Shown here: positions 17,611 through 25,838 of the stretch, in pieces | How the letters are laid out: the number at the start of each line of letters is the position of its first letter | How positions within the stretch are numbered: the stretch's first letter is position 1 | Assembly: GCA_946479435.1 (NCBI GenBank) | Contig: CAMLFX010000004.1 | Span: 1-60,565 of the forward strand | Length of the DNA: 60,565 bases | Reading direction: 5' to 3' | Origin: an uncultured Sphingobacteriales bacterium | GTDB taxonomy: Bacteria; Bacteroidota; Bacteroidia; Chitinophagales; Chitinophagaceae | Notes under the pieces: generated by a model | The model's database searches: none | Told to the model about the DNA's origin: nothing | Seen by the model: only the letters and a program-made list of their open reading frames with translations | Made by a program: the position numbers and the translations under genes

Positions 17611-18192
17611 TTAAAGAGAATCGGTCACTTCACCACACTCCAGCATTTTTTTGCCAAAATATGGGTTTTTAATTTCTGCCTCATTGCTTAACCAATAAGC
17701 ACCTTTATCGTTAAATGCCATAGGGCAGTATTGGCGATATACGCCTGCATTCTTCAGTTCCACAGTTTTCAGCACATTGTACATAGCGTTCGATACGGTT
17801 TCGAAGTAAATGCGTTTTTTTTCGCATGTTTCGTCTTTTACAGAAAGGATGTTCTTATTGCCTATGCTTATAGAATCAAGATCTGTTTTAAGTGTTGCGA
17901 AGTTAGTAGTATCGCTAGCCAGGTTGGCTTTAAAGCTATCGACAGAAGTTTGCATTTTGGCAGCAGCTTCATCCGCTTTTGCAGCATTAGTAGCTACCAT
18001 AGCATCCTTCAATTCATAATAATTATTTACAATACCTACCAGTTGGCTGGTTTGTGCGTCTGTCAACTTGCTTGCTGGTGGGCCAACAGGTTTAGTTTTT
18101 TCGGTTGTTGTGGTTTCTGTTGATTTATTTTCGGATTGGCAACTTGAAGCAAATACAGCCAGTGCAACAAATATTAAAGAAAATAAGCGCAT
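17611..18192 (-). CDS. DUF3347 lipoprotein, possible metal-binding
   Basis: A 193-residue lipoprotein. The signal ends in a lipobox (FASSC), followed by a Thr/Lys-rich linker, a helical domain (NNYYELKDAMVATNAAKADE) and a conserved C-terminal part with QYCPMAF, AYWLSNE, NPYFGKKM and LECG. This ending matches DUF3347, often found fused to copper/silver efflux adaptors of the CusB type. The two Cys and two Met make copper binding plausible. As a stand-alone lipoprotein upstream of a TonB receptor it might supply or sense the receptor's ligand. A -7 element lies at 18212-18219. Confidence 0.78.
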   Translation of the reverse strand: MRLFSLIFVALAVFASSCQSENKSTETTTTEKTKPVGPPASKLTDAQTSQLVGIVNNYYELKDAMVATNAAKADEAAAKMQTSVDSFKANLASDTTNFATLKTDLDSISIGNKNILSVKDETCEKKRIYFETVSNAMYNVLKTVELKNAGVYRQYCPMAFNDKGAYWLSNEAEIKNPYFGKKMLECGEVTDSL

Positions 18193-18211
18193 GTTATAAA
18201 AAATTTTGCTG

Positions 18212-18219
18212 CAAAAATA
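18212..18219 (-). promoter_or_regulatory. -7 promoter element for the DUF3347/TonB unit
   Basis: On the - strand TATTTTTG, an exact consensus match, lies 19 bases before the ATG at 18192. It is arranged divergently to the ABC-F element at 18251-18258, with about 30 bases between them. Confidence 0.5.
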
Positions 18220-18250
18220 CGAGAAGCATCAATGCTAAACGTTAGGATTG

Positions 18251-18258
18251 TAATTTTG
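18251..18258 (+). promoter_or_regulatory. -7 promoter element for the ABC-F gene
   Basis: TAATTTTG, an exact match, lies seven bases before the ATG at 18266. Transcription would start at or within about three bases of the start codon, giving an almost leaderless message. No -33 element stands out. Confidence 0.45.
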
Positions 18259-18265
18259 CGCACTT

Positions 18266-20221
18266 ATGTTGGTTTCATTACAAAATATATCGTTCTATTT
18301 CGGGTCGCGCGCAATTGTTGAAGAAGCAAGCTGGCAGATAGAAAGAGGGGAAAGAATAGGCCTTGTGGGCAGCAATGGTGCGGGAAAATCGACCGTGCTA
18401 AGGATGATAACCGGCGCCTATAATATTGACGCAGGTGTTATAAATAAGCCCAAAGATGTCACTATTGGCTTCTTTAACCAGGATCTTTTAAGCTTTTCTA
18501 CCGATAATTCTATTCTTTCAGTAGGTATGGGCGCTTTTGAGCGTGCCCATGAAATAGAAAAAGAGATGGCAAACATCCTTGCTGAATTGGAAAGTAAACC
18601 CGATGATGCCAAACTGCTGGATGACTATAGCCATGCCCTGCACGATTTTGAAGTGGCAGGCGGCTATGAAATGGAACACCGCACGGCTGAAGTGCTGGAG
18701 GGACTTGGATTTTCAACTGCTGACCTTCAGAAGCCATATAACCAGTTTAGCGGTGGCTGGCGTATGCGCGTGTTGCTGGCTAAGATGATGCTGCAGGCCC
18801 CTGACCTGTTGCTACTCGATGAACCTACCAACCACCTGGATCTACCCTCGATAGAATGGCTGGAAAGATACCTGATCAGTTATCCCGGTAGTGTAGTTAT
18901 CGTATCGCACGATAGGTACTTCCTGGATAGGATGGTAACCAAGATAGTAGAAGTGTGGCAGCAAGATTTGCACCAATATAGCGGCAATTATACTTTCTTC
19001 CAGAAAGAGAAAGCCGAACGTATGGAACTGCAACAACGGGCTTTTGAGAACCAGCAAGACTATATACGCCAGCAGGAGCGTTTTATTGAGCGTTTTAAGG
19101 CAAAAGCAAGTAAGGCTACACAGGCACAAAGTGCTATGAAAAAGCTGGATAAGCTGGACCGTATTGAAGCACCGGATGGCACAATGCCGGTAATGAATAT
19201 CAACTTTGACGTTGCAGTACAGCCGGGTAAGATCATATCGACACTTAAAGGCGTATCGAAAAGCTTTGGTGACCTGAAAATATTAGACCATGCAGATGCT
19301 GAAATAAACAGGGGTGATAAAATAGCCCTGATAGGAGCAAATGGTAAGGGTAAATCGACCTTACTACGTATAATAGCAGGGCAGGAAATCTTTGAAGGTG
19401 AACGTAAAGAAGGACATAATGTAGAAGAAAGTTTTTACGCGCAGCACCAATTGGAGGCGCTGAATATAGAAAATGAGATACTGGAAGAACTGAAGGGTGC
19501 CGGTAGCGGCAAGACAGAATTGGAATTAAGACAATTGCTGGGTTGCTTCCTGTTTAGTGGCGATGATGTATTTAAAAGGATCAAAGTATTGTCGGGTGGT
19601 GAGAAGGCTAGGGTAGCACTGGCAAAGACCATTGCTATGAAAGGAAACTTCCTGATGCTGGATGAACCTACCAACCACCTGGATATGCAATCGGTTGAGA
19701 TGTTGATAGAGGCATTGAACAAATACTCTGGTACCTTAATTCTTGTATCGCACGATAGGTATTTTATCAGCAAGACCGCCAATAAAATATGGCATATTGA
19801 AGATGGCAAGATCAAAGAATTTATTGGTAGCTACGATGAATGGATGGTGTTTGAAACCGACCGCCAGAAACGCCTGCAAGCCGCTGCTGCACCAGCCCCC
19901 ACTGTAAAAGTTGAAGAAAGGCCTAAGAAAGAAGAAAAGAAGCTGGTTAATACAAACGACCACGAGCAGCGTGAATTGCGTAAGGAGTACCAAAAGCAAC
20001 AAAAAGCATTTCAGAAGTTAGAAGAGCAAATGGCACGATTGAATGAAGAGAAAGCCAAGCTGGAAGCGCAACTGGCTGACCCTGCATTTTATTCTGATAA
20101 AACACAGTTCCAAAAGCTGGATGATGCGTACAAGCAGCATACTATAAAACTAAACGGAGTATCTGCTGAATATGATAAGGCTTTTGAGCAAATGCTGGAA
20201 CTTGAAGAGAAACTAGGCTAA
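18266..20221 (+). CDS. ABC-F family ATPase (ribosome-associated type)
   Basis: A 651-residue protein with two ABC ATPase domains and no membrane segment. Walker A motifs are GSNGAGKST at 36-44 and GANGKGKST at about 355; signature and Walker B regions read SGGWRMRV/LLLLDEPTNHLDL and SGGEKARV/LMLDEPTNHLDM. An interdomain linker of about 80 residues and a Lys/Glu-rich C-terminal coiled coil (about 565-650) match Uup/YdiF-like ABC-F proteins, which act on the ribosome to relieve stalling; antibiotic resistance is possible but not shown. The two Walker B regions share a 24-base identical stretch (18818-18841 and 19661-19684). Confidence 0.9.
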   Translation: MLVSLQNISFYFGSRAIVEEASWQIERGERIGLVGSNGAGKSTVLRMITGAYNIDAGVINKPKDVTIGFFNQDLLSFSTDNSILSVGMGAFERAHEIEKEMANILAELESKPDDAKLLDDYSHALHDFEVAGGYEMEHRTAEVLEGLGFSTADLQKPYNQFSGGWRMRVLLAKMMLQAPDLLLLDEPTNHLDLPSIEWLERYLISYPGSVVIVSHDRYFLDRMVTKIVEVWQQDLHQYSGNYTFFQKEKAERMELQQRAFENQQDYIRQQERFIERFKAKASKATQAQSAMKKLDKLDRIEAPDGTMPVMNINFDVAVQPGKIISTLKGVSKSFGDLKILDHADAEINRGDKIALIGANGKGKSTLLRIIAGQEIFEGERKEGHNVEESFYAQHQLEALNIENEILEELKGAGSGKTELELRQLLGCFLFSGDDVFKRIKVLSGGEKARVALAKTIAMKGNFLMLDEPTNHLDMQSVEMLIEALNKYSGTLILVSHDRYFISKTANKIWHIEDGKIKEFIGSYDEWMVFETDRQKRLQAAAAPAPTVKVEERPKKEEKKLVNTNDHEQRELRKEYQKQQKAFQKLEEQMARLNEEKAKLEAQLADPAFYSDKTQFQKLDDAYKQHTIKLNGVSAEYDKAFEQMLELEEKLG

Positions 20222-20226
20222 CGCAA

Positions 20227-20257
20227 TTTGACATTAGCGGATACAATTGTAAATTTA
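20227..20257 (+). promoter_or_regulatory. Promoter for the YajQ gene
   Basis: TTTG (20227-20230) and TAAATTTA (20250-20257) are separated by 19 bases, the usual Bacteroidota spacing. The -7 box misses only the final G. The start codon lies 25 bases further on. Confidence 0.4.
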
Positions 20258-20282
20258 TCAACCATTTTAAACCAAACACATT

Positions 20283-20774
20283 ATGCCTTCTTTCGATATA
20301 GCCAGCAAAGTAGAATTGCAAACCCTAGATAACGCCATTAACGTGGTGAAGAAAGAGATCGATAACCGTTACGATTTTAAAGGATCGCACGTGGTTATTG
20401 AGCTGAATAAAAAGGATATGATCATTAACCTGGAAGTGGAAGGTGATATGCGTATGAGACAACTGGAAGATGTGTTGCTTACCAAATCGATGCGCCAGGG
20501 ACTTGAAGCTAATAGTTTTGACATGACCAAGGAAGCAACACCATCGGGCAAATACCTGAAGAAAACGGTACCTGTAAAAAACGGCATCGATAAAGAGACT
20601 GCTAAGAAAATAGTAAAGATCATTAAAGATAGCGGCTTGAAAGTGCAGGCAGCTATCATGGATGATATCATTCGTGTAACAGCTAAAAAGATAGATGACC
20701 TGCAAGATGTTATTCAACTATGTCGCAGTTCTAATCTTGATCTGCCGTTGCAGTTCACGAACATGAAATCGTAA
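20283..20774 (+). CDS. YajQ-family nucleotide-binding protein
   Basis: A 163-residue cytoplasmic protein matching YajQ along its length: opening MPSFDIASKVELQTLDNAIN broken by conserved KEIDNRYDFKGS, then a repeated alpha/beta fold and the ending SSNLDLPLQF. Some members bind cyclic di-GMP and modulate transcription; others were reported to bind nucleic acid, so the role here is uncertain. It has a probable promoter of its own 26 bases after the ABC-F stop and is closed by a hairpin terminator. Confidence 0.9.
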   Translation: MPSFDIASKVELQTLDNAINVVKKEIDNRYDFKGSHVVIELNKKDMIINLEVEGDMRMRQLEDVLLTKSMRQGLEANSFDMTKEATPSGKYLKKTVPVKNGIDKETAKKIVKIIKDSGLKVQAAIMDDIIRVTAKKIDDLQDVIQLCRSSNLDLPLQFTNMKS

Positions 20775-20793
20775 TTTGAAAATATCACAAAAT

Positions 20794-20825
20794 GAAAGCC
20801 AGCTATTTAGCTGGCTTCTTTTATT
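20794..20825 (+). terminator. Terminator between yajQ and the convergent hydrolase
   Basis: AAGCCAGCTA (20796-20805) pairs with TAGCTGGCTT (20808-20817), probably with the innermost pairs open to give a four-base loop, followed by TCTTTTATTT on the + strand. It is mainly oriented for yajQ; the tail on the - strand is weaker. Confidence 0.75.
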
Positions 20826-21924
20826 TCAAAATGTTGACAACCTCTTTACAGATAGCGCCGCCTTTATCTCTTTCATCTCGCTGAAGAATGAAAATACATA
20901 CTGTGCTGTTGATATCAGGAAAATAGCAAACATCTGTACCCCAGAAGCCGCCATGATAGTAACCGGTGAGACCAGCAATAGATATTTTGCGCATGCCCAA
21001 GCAATAATTCGATTTTTCAACAGGCAATACAGGAGTCTCCATTTCTTTCAACAACTCCTTATCCTTGACGATTTTCCCTTCTCCCAAATTCTGAAAGAAA
21101 ATCGCAAGATCTTTTGTTGTAGAAGCCATACCGCCACCACCATACAAATCCCATGATGGATCAAGGTCGTAAGAATCCCATGGATATTTTGACCAATACT
21201 GGTGCACCATTGTTTTTGTTTTCTTTGGCTTTTTCTCCAGGTCAACAAACCAAGTGTCTTTTAGCCCAAGCTTTTTGTAATCAACTATCTCGCGTATGGC
21301 CTCGTAAAATGGTTTGTTTGTAAAACGTTCAATTACTTCGGTAAGTAATAAGTAATTGACATCGGCATATTTGAATGTGTCGCCCGGTTGAGCCCGCGGT
21401 GTGCCAATATCTACTGTACGTTTTATTTGTTCGTCTCTTGTCCAATGGTACTTGCGATGTGTATTTACAAAATCAAAATAATCGCCTTCGGTATAATCTG
21501 AGATGCCTGAAGTGTGCGACATCAGATGTTTTATCTTGATAGCTTGCAGATCATAACCATCATTTTTTAAGAGTTCTTTAGATCGTGCTGAAATGAGATT
21601 TTCAATAGGGTCGTTGGTACTGAATTTTTTCATCTCAACCAGTTTTAGAATAGTAGCAGCAACATACGTTTTTGTATTGCTTGCTAATAAGGCAGGTTGG
21701 TCAGCAGATATTTTTTGTTTGGTGTTCTTATCCGAATAGCCAACTGCATAAGACCATGAAATATTTTTATCCGGCGATTCGATATGTGCCATAATGCCTG
21801 CAGCATTGGGTATGGCCTGGTAAAAGGAATCGATAGTATGTTGTAAGCGATTTTCTAAGGATTGTGCCTGCGTTGCATTTGTGTAGGTAGCCAATGCAAA
21901 AGCTAACAGGATCTTGTATTTCAT
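20821..21924 (-). CDS. Serine hydrolase, beta-lactamase/PBP family
   Basis: A 367-residue exported serine hydrolase of the class-C beta-lactamase-like family. The signal peptide covers residues 1-21 (ending TQAQS). The nucleophile motif SNTK lies at 82-85, a YADVN motif at 187-191 replaces the more usual YSN, and HGG near residue 337 fills the KTG position. These proteins act as peptidases or esterases on D-amino-acid peptides or other substrates and only rarely as true beta-lactamases. It stands alone between two terminators, and no promoter is recognisable. Confidence 0.85.
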   Translation of the reverse strand: MKYKILLAFALATYTNATQAQSLENRLQHTIDSFYQAIPNAAGIMAHIESPDKNISWSYAVGYSDKNTKQKISADQPALLASNTKTYVAATILKLVEMKKFSTNDPIENLISARSKELLKNDGYDLQAIKIKHLMSHTSGISDYTEGDYFDFVNTHRKYHWTRDEQIKRTVDIGTPRAQPGDTFKYADVNYLLLTEVIERFTNKPFYEAIREIVDYKKLGLKDTWFVDLEKKPKKTKTMVHQYWSKYPWDSYDLDPSWDLYGGGGMASTTKDLAIFFQNLGEGKIVKDKELLKEMETPVLPVEKSNYCLGMRKISIAGLTGYYHGGFWGTDVCYFPDINSTVCIFILQRDERDKGGAICKEVVNILK

Positions 21925-21982
21925 GTGCTAATTTATTGTTTTCAATTTGTTGCTGCAATCCCCCAAACTTTCACCCAATACC

Positions 21983-22014
21983 TGAAAAAATAAAACCCGC
22001 TTAAGTAGCGGGTT
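21983..22014 (-). terminator. Terminator for the DegT/RfbC unit
   Basis: On the - strand AACCCGCT (22014-22007) and AGCGGGTT (22001-21994) pair around an ACTTA loop, followed by TTATTTTTTC. It lies nine bases past the rfbC stop. Confidence 0.85.
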
Positions 22015-22022
22015 AAATAGTG

Positions 22023-22574
22023 TTAGAAATTGTAAACTGCATCTTTCAGCATTGGTTGCACCTTATCTTTTTCCGATAAGATGGCTTTGCTGATGTCCAT
22101 CTTCCAGTCAATATTGAGTGATGGGTCGTTAAAGTAAACACCACCTTCCGTGCTTTTATCGTAAAAGTTGTCGCATTTGTAGAATACCTCGGCTGTATCG
22201 CTCAATACAGAGTATCCATGTGCAAAACCACGTGGTACCAGTAACTGGCGTTTGTTTTGAGCAGACAATTCTACGCCATACCATTGTCCAAAGGTGGGAC
22301 TCTCTTTACGTATATCAACCACAACATCCCATATAGTTCCTTCAAGTGCACGTACCAGTTTGGTTTGTGGCGTTGGATTGTTTTGGTAATGTAAGCCGCG
22401 CAATACATATTTGCTTGAGCGTGCCTGGTTATCCTGTATAAATGGAATATCAAATCCCGTCAATGCTTTTAACTGACCGGCATTAAAGCTTTCGAAAAAA
22501 TAACCACGCTCATCACCAAATACTTTCGGTTCAATTATGTACAAGTCCTTTAACGGTGTTTCTATTGCATTCAT
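22023..22574 (-). CDS. rfbC: dTDP-4-dehydrorhamnose 3,5-epimerase
   Basis: A 183-residue cupin enzyme of normal length. Family motifs are visible: DERGYFFESFN near 21-31, FIQDNQARSS at 46-54, RGLHYQ with the catalytic His at 62, RALEGTIWDVVVDIR and VPRGFAHGY. It epimerises C3 and C5 of the dTDP-4-keto sugar. The start overlaps the stop of the DegT aminotransferase by one base, so the two form one unit. Without rmlA, B or D nearby, the product could be rhamnose or an amino-dideoxy sugar made with the aminotransferase. Confidence 0.92.
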   Translation of the reverse strand: MNAIETPLKDLYIIEPKVFGDERGYFFESFNAGQLKALTGFDIPFIQDNQARSSKYVLRGLHYQNNPTPQTKLVRALEGTIWDVVVDIRKESPTFGQWYGVELSAQNKRQLLVPRGFAHGYSVLSDTAEVFYKCDNFYDKSTEGGVYFNDPSLNIDWKMDISKAILSEKDKVQPMLKDAVYNF

Positions 22575-23713
22575 TACTTAGCCAGTTGTGCTACTACTTC
22601 AAGAAAATTCTTAGTGATATATGCCAGTTCTTCTTCAGTCAATTCTGTATGTATAGGTAATGATATTACGCAATCCTGTAGCATATCAGTTGCAGGTAGC
22701 TGGTATTTATCGCCACCAAAATCTTTCAGCATATTTTGTTTATGGCTGGGCAAAGGGTAGTACAACATTGATGGTACCTTTCTTTCAGCCAGCATATCGG
22801 GCATTTTATCGCGGTCAATACCTTTTACCTGCAATGTATATTGGTGAAATACATGATGGCTATATGACGCACGGTATGGGGTTACGATATTGGGATTGGT
22901 CTTAAATGCATTGTCATAATAATCAGCTACTGCACGGCGTGCGTCGCAATATTCGTCCAGATGTGGCAATTTTACACGCAATACGGCAGCCTGTATAGCA
23001 TCCAGGCGGCTATTGCAACCTACCATTTCGTGGTAGTAACGCACTTTCTGGCCATGGTTAGCTATCATGCGCAGCTTTTCGGCAAGTGCATCATCGTTCG
23101 TGAACATTGCACCACCATCGCCGTAACAACCCAGGTTTTTAGAGGGGAAGAAAGAAGTGCAGCTAATAATACCCATTGAGCCATTTTTCACAGTTCTGCC
23201 ATCGGAAAAAGTGTAGCTACCACCAATAGCTTGTGCGTTATCCTCTATTACAGGTATATTATGCTCTTTAGCCAAAGCCAGCAAAGGCTCCATATCGGCC
23301 GACTGACCATATAAATGCACTGGTATGATAGCCTTTGTTTTAGGGGTGATAGCATTTTTCAAGCTATCAAGGTTCATGGTAAAAGTGTCGGTATCTACGT
23401 CTACAAATACAGGCTTTAAACGTAATAATGCCACTACTTCTACAGTAGCAATATATGTGTAAGAAGGGGTTATCACCTCATCGCCCGGTTGCAGGCCCAA
23501 AGCCATAAGTGCTATTTGAAGGGCATCTGTACCATTGGCGCAGGGTATAGTGTGTTTTACACCCAGGTATTCAGAAAGTTCAGTTGATAGTTTTTGTACT
23601 TCAGGGCCGCCTATGAAGGCTGTAGTATCTATAACATTTTGGATGGCCTTATCTATCTCAGGCTTTATTTTTTGGTATTGACGCTTTAGGTCAACCATTT
23701 GCAAATTTTGCAT
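22574..23713 (-). CDS. DegT/DnrJ/EryC1-family sugar aminotransferase
   Basis: About 379 residues from MQNLQMVDLKRQY. The PLP lysine is in SFFPSKNLGCYGDGG (K192 from this start), and NGTDALQIAL, GDEVITPSYTYIAT, PVHLYGQSADM and IEDNAQAIGG are typical of the family. It transaminates a keto sugar nucleotide for surface glycans. A longer reading from 23734 is rejected because its start lies inside a -7 element (23732-23739). It is one transcription unit with rfbC, pointing to a dTDP-amino sugar, though the exact sugar is not determined. Confidence 0.9.
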   Translation of the reverse strand: MQNLQMVDLKRQYQKIKPEIDKAIQNVIDTTAFIGGPEVQKLSTELSEYLGVKHTIPCANGTDALQIALMALGLQPGDEVITPSYTYIATVEVVALLRLKPVFVDVDTDTFTMNLDSLKNAITPKTKAIIPVHLYGQSADMEPLLALAKEHNIPVIEDNAQAIGGSYTFSDGRTVKNGSMGIISCTSFFPSKNLGCYGDGGAMFTNDDALAEKLRMIANHGQKVRYYHEMVGCNSRLDAIQAAVLRVKLPHLDEYCDARRAVADYYDNAFKTNPNIVTPYRASYSHHVFHQYTLQVKGIDRDKMPDMLAERKVPSMLYYPLPSHKQNMLKDFGGDKYQLPATDMLQDCVISLPIHTELTEEELAYITKNFLEVVAQLAK

Positions 23714-23731
23714 ATAAAATTGTAATAGCTG

Positions 23732-23739
23732 CAAACCTA
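23732..23739 (-). promoter_or_regulatory. -7 promoter element for the sugar-nucleotide pair
   Basis: On the - strand TAGGTTTG matches TAnnTTTG and lies 18 bases before the ATG at 23713. It excludes the further upstream ATG and faces away from the element at 23817-23824. Confidence 0.45.
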
Positions 23740-23816
23740 CACCTTACCATTCATACGTCAAAACCACAAAAAGGTAAGACAGCATTCTTTAAAGTATTTA
23801 TAACTATTGATGATTG

Positions 23817-23824
23817 TATATTTG
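23817..23824 (+). promoter_or_regulatory. -7 promoter element for an outer-membrane protein
   Basis: TATATTTG, an exact match, lies 33 bases before the ATG at 23858. A weak TTTA is found 16 bases upstream of it in place of a -33 element. Confidence 0.5.
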
Positions 23825-23857
23825 CCTATCCTTAACGTATAGTTGCCATTTTTTATT

Positions 23858-24625
23858 ATGAAAAGATTGTTGGTTATTATCTTGTTGTTATCTGTAGGCT
23901 ATCTGCCTGCAAATGCCCAGAGCTCACTGTTTGGCGAGACGAAGCGCCCTGCAAGAAGTGGCTTTATTTTTAGTGTGAATGGCGCGCTTGATGTACCGGC
24001 AGCCGATATGGCAAAACGCTTTGGTAATAACTATAAACTTGGCGGTGCGGTACTTTATAAAACAAAAAGTAACTGGATGTTTGGTCCGAAGATCGATTTT
24101 ATTTTAGGGAACAAGATCAATGAAGATTCGTTGATGAGTAATATTAAAACCTATGATGGTTACCTGATAAACAGAGATGGCCTGGTTGTGGATGTTGGTA
24201 AATTTGAGCGCGGTTATATGATTGGCCTGCAAGCCGGTAAAATATTCAATACATCGAAGAAAAACAGCGATAATGGTATTCTTATAACCACATCTGCTGG
24301 TTTTATGCAGCATAAGATCAATATTTTTGATAGGGAAAATGCTATACCACAGCTAAAAGGCGATTATCGCAAAGGGTACGACAGGCTTGTAAACGGAGCA
24401 TATCTTGAGCAATATGTTGGCTATAATTATATGGATAATAAGGGTTTCCTGAACTTTCACATAGGGCTGGATGTTACTGCTGGCTTTACAAAGGGAAGAA
24501 GAGATTACTTGTACGATGTAATGCGCCCCGGAACAGATTCGCGCCTGGATGTCCTTTTTGGAATAAGAGGAGGATGGTATATTCCGATATTTAAAAAGAA
24601 ATCAGAAGAAATATTTTTTGAGTAA
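23858..24625 (+). CDS. Outer-membrane beta-barrel protein
   Basis: About 255 residues starting at MKRLLVIILLLSVGYLPANA, a clean signal peptide cleaved before QSS; an ATG at 23843 would add five residues. The mature protein has alternating strands and Gly/Tyr-rich stretches (GAVLYKTKSNWMFGPKIDF, GIRGGWYIPIF), as in small porin-like barrels. Function is unknown. Its stop lies only two bases from that of the convergent gene and there is no terminator between them. Confidence 0.72.
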   Translation: MKRLLVIILLLSVGYLPANAQSSLFGETKRPARSGFIFSVNGALDVPAADMAKRFGNNYKLGGAVLYKTKSNWMFGPKIDFILGNKINEDSLMSNIKTYDGYLINRDGLVVDVGKFERGYMIGLQAGKIFNTSKKNSDNGILITTSAGFMQHKINIFDRENAIPQLKGDYRKGYDRLVNGAYLEQYVGYNYMDNKGFLNFHIGLDVTAGFTKGRRDYLYDVMRPGTDSRLDVLFGIRGGWYIPIFKKKSEEIFFE

Positions 24626-24627
24626 AG

Positions 24628-25188
24628 TTATTTAGAAGCGAAATAGTGATTGATAATATTGTAAAACGAAACAACAGTATCATTCTCATCGTTCCAGTTA
24701 TTTTCACTATGTACTTCATCCAGCCAGCTGATGGCTTCGGGGTATGAACCGAAACTGTTAAGTTGATCTAATACCTGTTCATAAACATTTGCATTGCCGT
24801 TAAATAGCTCGCTTATATAAAGGTATTTATCATTGATGCCTATTATTTTCCGTATATCCAGATTGGTATTGGCCGGGTGGCTTGAAAGTATCGGGTCTGC
24901 AATTTTTTCAGCTTCATTTACTGTTGGTATATCAGGTGTTGGCTCAACCTCTGGTGCCTGGCTGTATTCTTTAGGTGCTGTTTCTACTGGGGGCTTTTGT
25001 AGGGGGGGAGTCGCTCCGGTGGTTTGTGGTTGCTCATTGATTAGCGAACTATTAAAACTTATACGTCCTCTCATTTCAAGCAGATCGGCATATATCACTT
25101 TGGTATAGTCAAGCATCAGGTCAACATCTATCAACTCCGGCTCGCCGTTTTTATTTGCCAGGTCGCTAAGTTTTTGCAGTAAGTTCAT
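24628..25188 (-). CDS. Conserved protein of unknown function
   Basis: About 186 residues from MNLLQKLSDLANKNGEPE. The N-terminal helical part (LIDVDLMLDYTKVIYADLLEMR) is followed by a low-complexity Pro/Glu/Thr linker (about 60-110). A compact C-terminal domain reads IGINDKYLYISELFNG, then a helix with LDQLNSFGSYPEAISWLDE, and ends VVSFYNIINHYF. I recall this C-terminal block as conserved in Bacteroidota proteins without an assigned role, which should be checked. No signal peptide or catalytic motif is visible. An in-frame ATG at 25200 and a longer frame to 25293 exist but the latter lies upstream of a -7 element. Confidence 0.7.
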   Translation of the reverse strand: MNLLQKLSDLANKNGEPELIDVDLMLDYTKVIYADLLEMRGRISFNSSLINEQPQTTGATPPLQKPPVETAPKEYSQAPEVEPTPDIPTVNEAEKIADPILSSHPANTNLDIRKIIGINDKYLYISELFNGNANVYEQVLDQLNSFGSYPEAISWLDEVHSENNWNDENDTVVSFYNIINHYFASK

Positions 25189-25214
25189 TATACGTTGCAT
25201 ACCTACATTTTTAA

Positions 25215-25222
25215 CAAAAATA
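25215..25222 (-). promoter_or_regulatory. -7 promoter element of the divergent pair
   Basis: On the - strand TATTTTTG, an exact match, lies 26 bases before the ATG at 25188. The + strand gene on the other side has a near-match box TATATTTA at 25269-25276, so both genes probably fire from this 100-base gap. Confidence 0.5.
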
Positions 25223-25287
25223 AGGCCACAAGCTTTATGGCTGAAAACGTATTTTCGTATAGTAATGTTATATTTATAAGTTACTAC

Positions 25288-25782
25288 ATGCAAATGAAAA
25301 ATATCAGACCTACAAGACAGAAGAAGGGCTTAAAACGATTTAAAGTACAAAAACTGGCAGATGCTAATACTTCAGAATACGATAAGCAAATAATAGATAT
25401 TGTTTTAGTAACCCTGTACAATAATGCCGATAGGGATATACTTGATCTTGAAAAGGAAATATATAATCCCAATAAAATAAAACTCAGTTTAAAACATGCC
25501 GAGCGATTGTGGGAAGTGATGCTTAGCTCGGGTTGGATAAGCCCTGTAATAGGTTTTGGCAATTCGGGCAGAATAGCGCTTACCCAAAGTGGCTATCAGC
25601 TTATGGCACAATACGGGGGGTATAGCAAGTTTTTGGAAGCCCAGAAAATAGCACAGCAACAGCAACCACAGACCATTATATTACCCTTGCAGGTACAGCA
25701 GGACGATGATGCAGAGCCGGAACAACCTAATGGAGAACCATCGAAAGCTGCAGAAGAAAAGAAAAAACCTGGAAATAAATAG
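25288..25782 (+). CDS. Small protein of unknown function, acidic tail
   Basis: About 164 residues from MQMKNIRPTRQKKGLKRF. The basic head is followed by a helical middle (ADANTSEYDKQIIDIVLVTL, HAERLWEVMLSSGWISPV) and a short beta pair (GRIALTQSGYQLM) that could be a winged-helix-like fold, then a Gln-rich and acidic, probably disordered tail ending in PGNK. I do not recognise the family. It is divergent from another uncharacterised gene and 56 bases upstream of a TolC gene. A longer start at 25195 would run back through the promoter region and is not used. Confidence 0.55.
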   Translation: MQMKNIRPTRQKKGLKRFKVQKLADANTSEYDKQIIDIVLVTLYNNADRDILDLEKEIYNPNKIKLSLKHAERLWEVMLSSGWISPVIGFGNSGRIALTQSGYQLMAQYGGYSKFLEAQKIAQQQQPQTIILPLQVQQDDDAEPEQPNGEPSKAAEEKKKPGNK

Positions 25783-25838
25783 GTATAATACAATATCGAT
25801 AATGGCATTTGCCATGTTAATTCTGCTAATTTTGCTTT

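Noticed and set aside
20821..21924. True beta-lactamase giving drug resistance
   Set aside because: The motifs fit the broad serine-hydrolase family; nothing in the sequence singles out beta-lactam hydrolysis.
25189..25293. Longer N-terminus of the 24628 gene
   Set aside because: It would start upstream of an exact -7 box (25215-25222) and overlap the divergent promoter; the conserved part begins near 25188.
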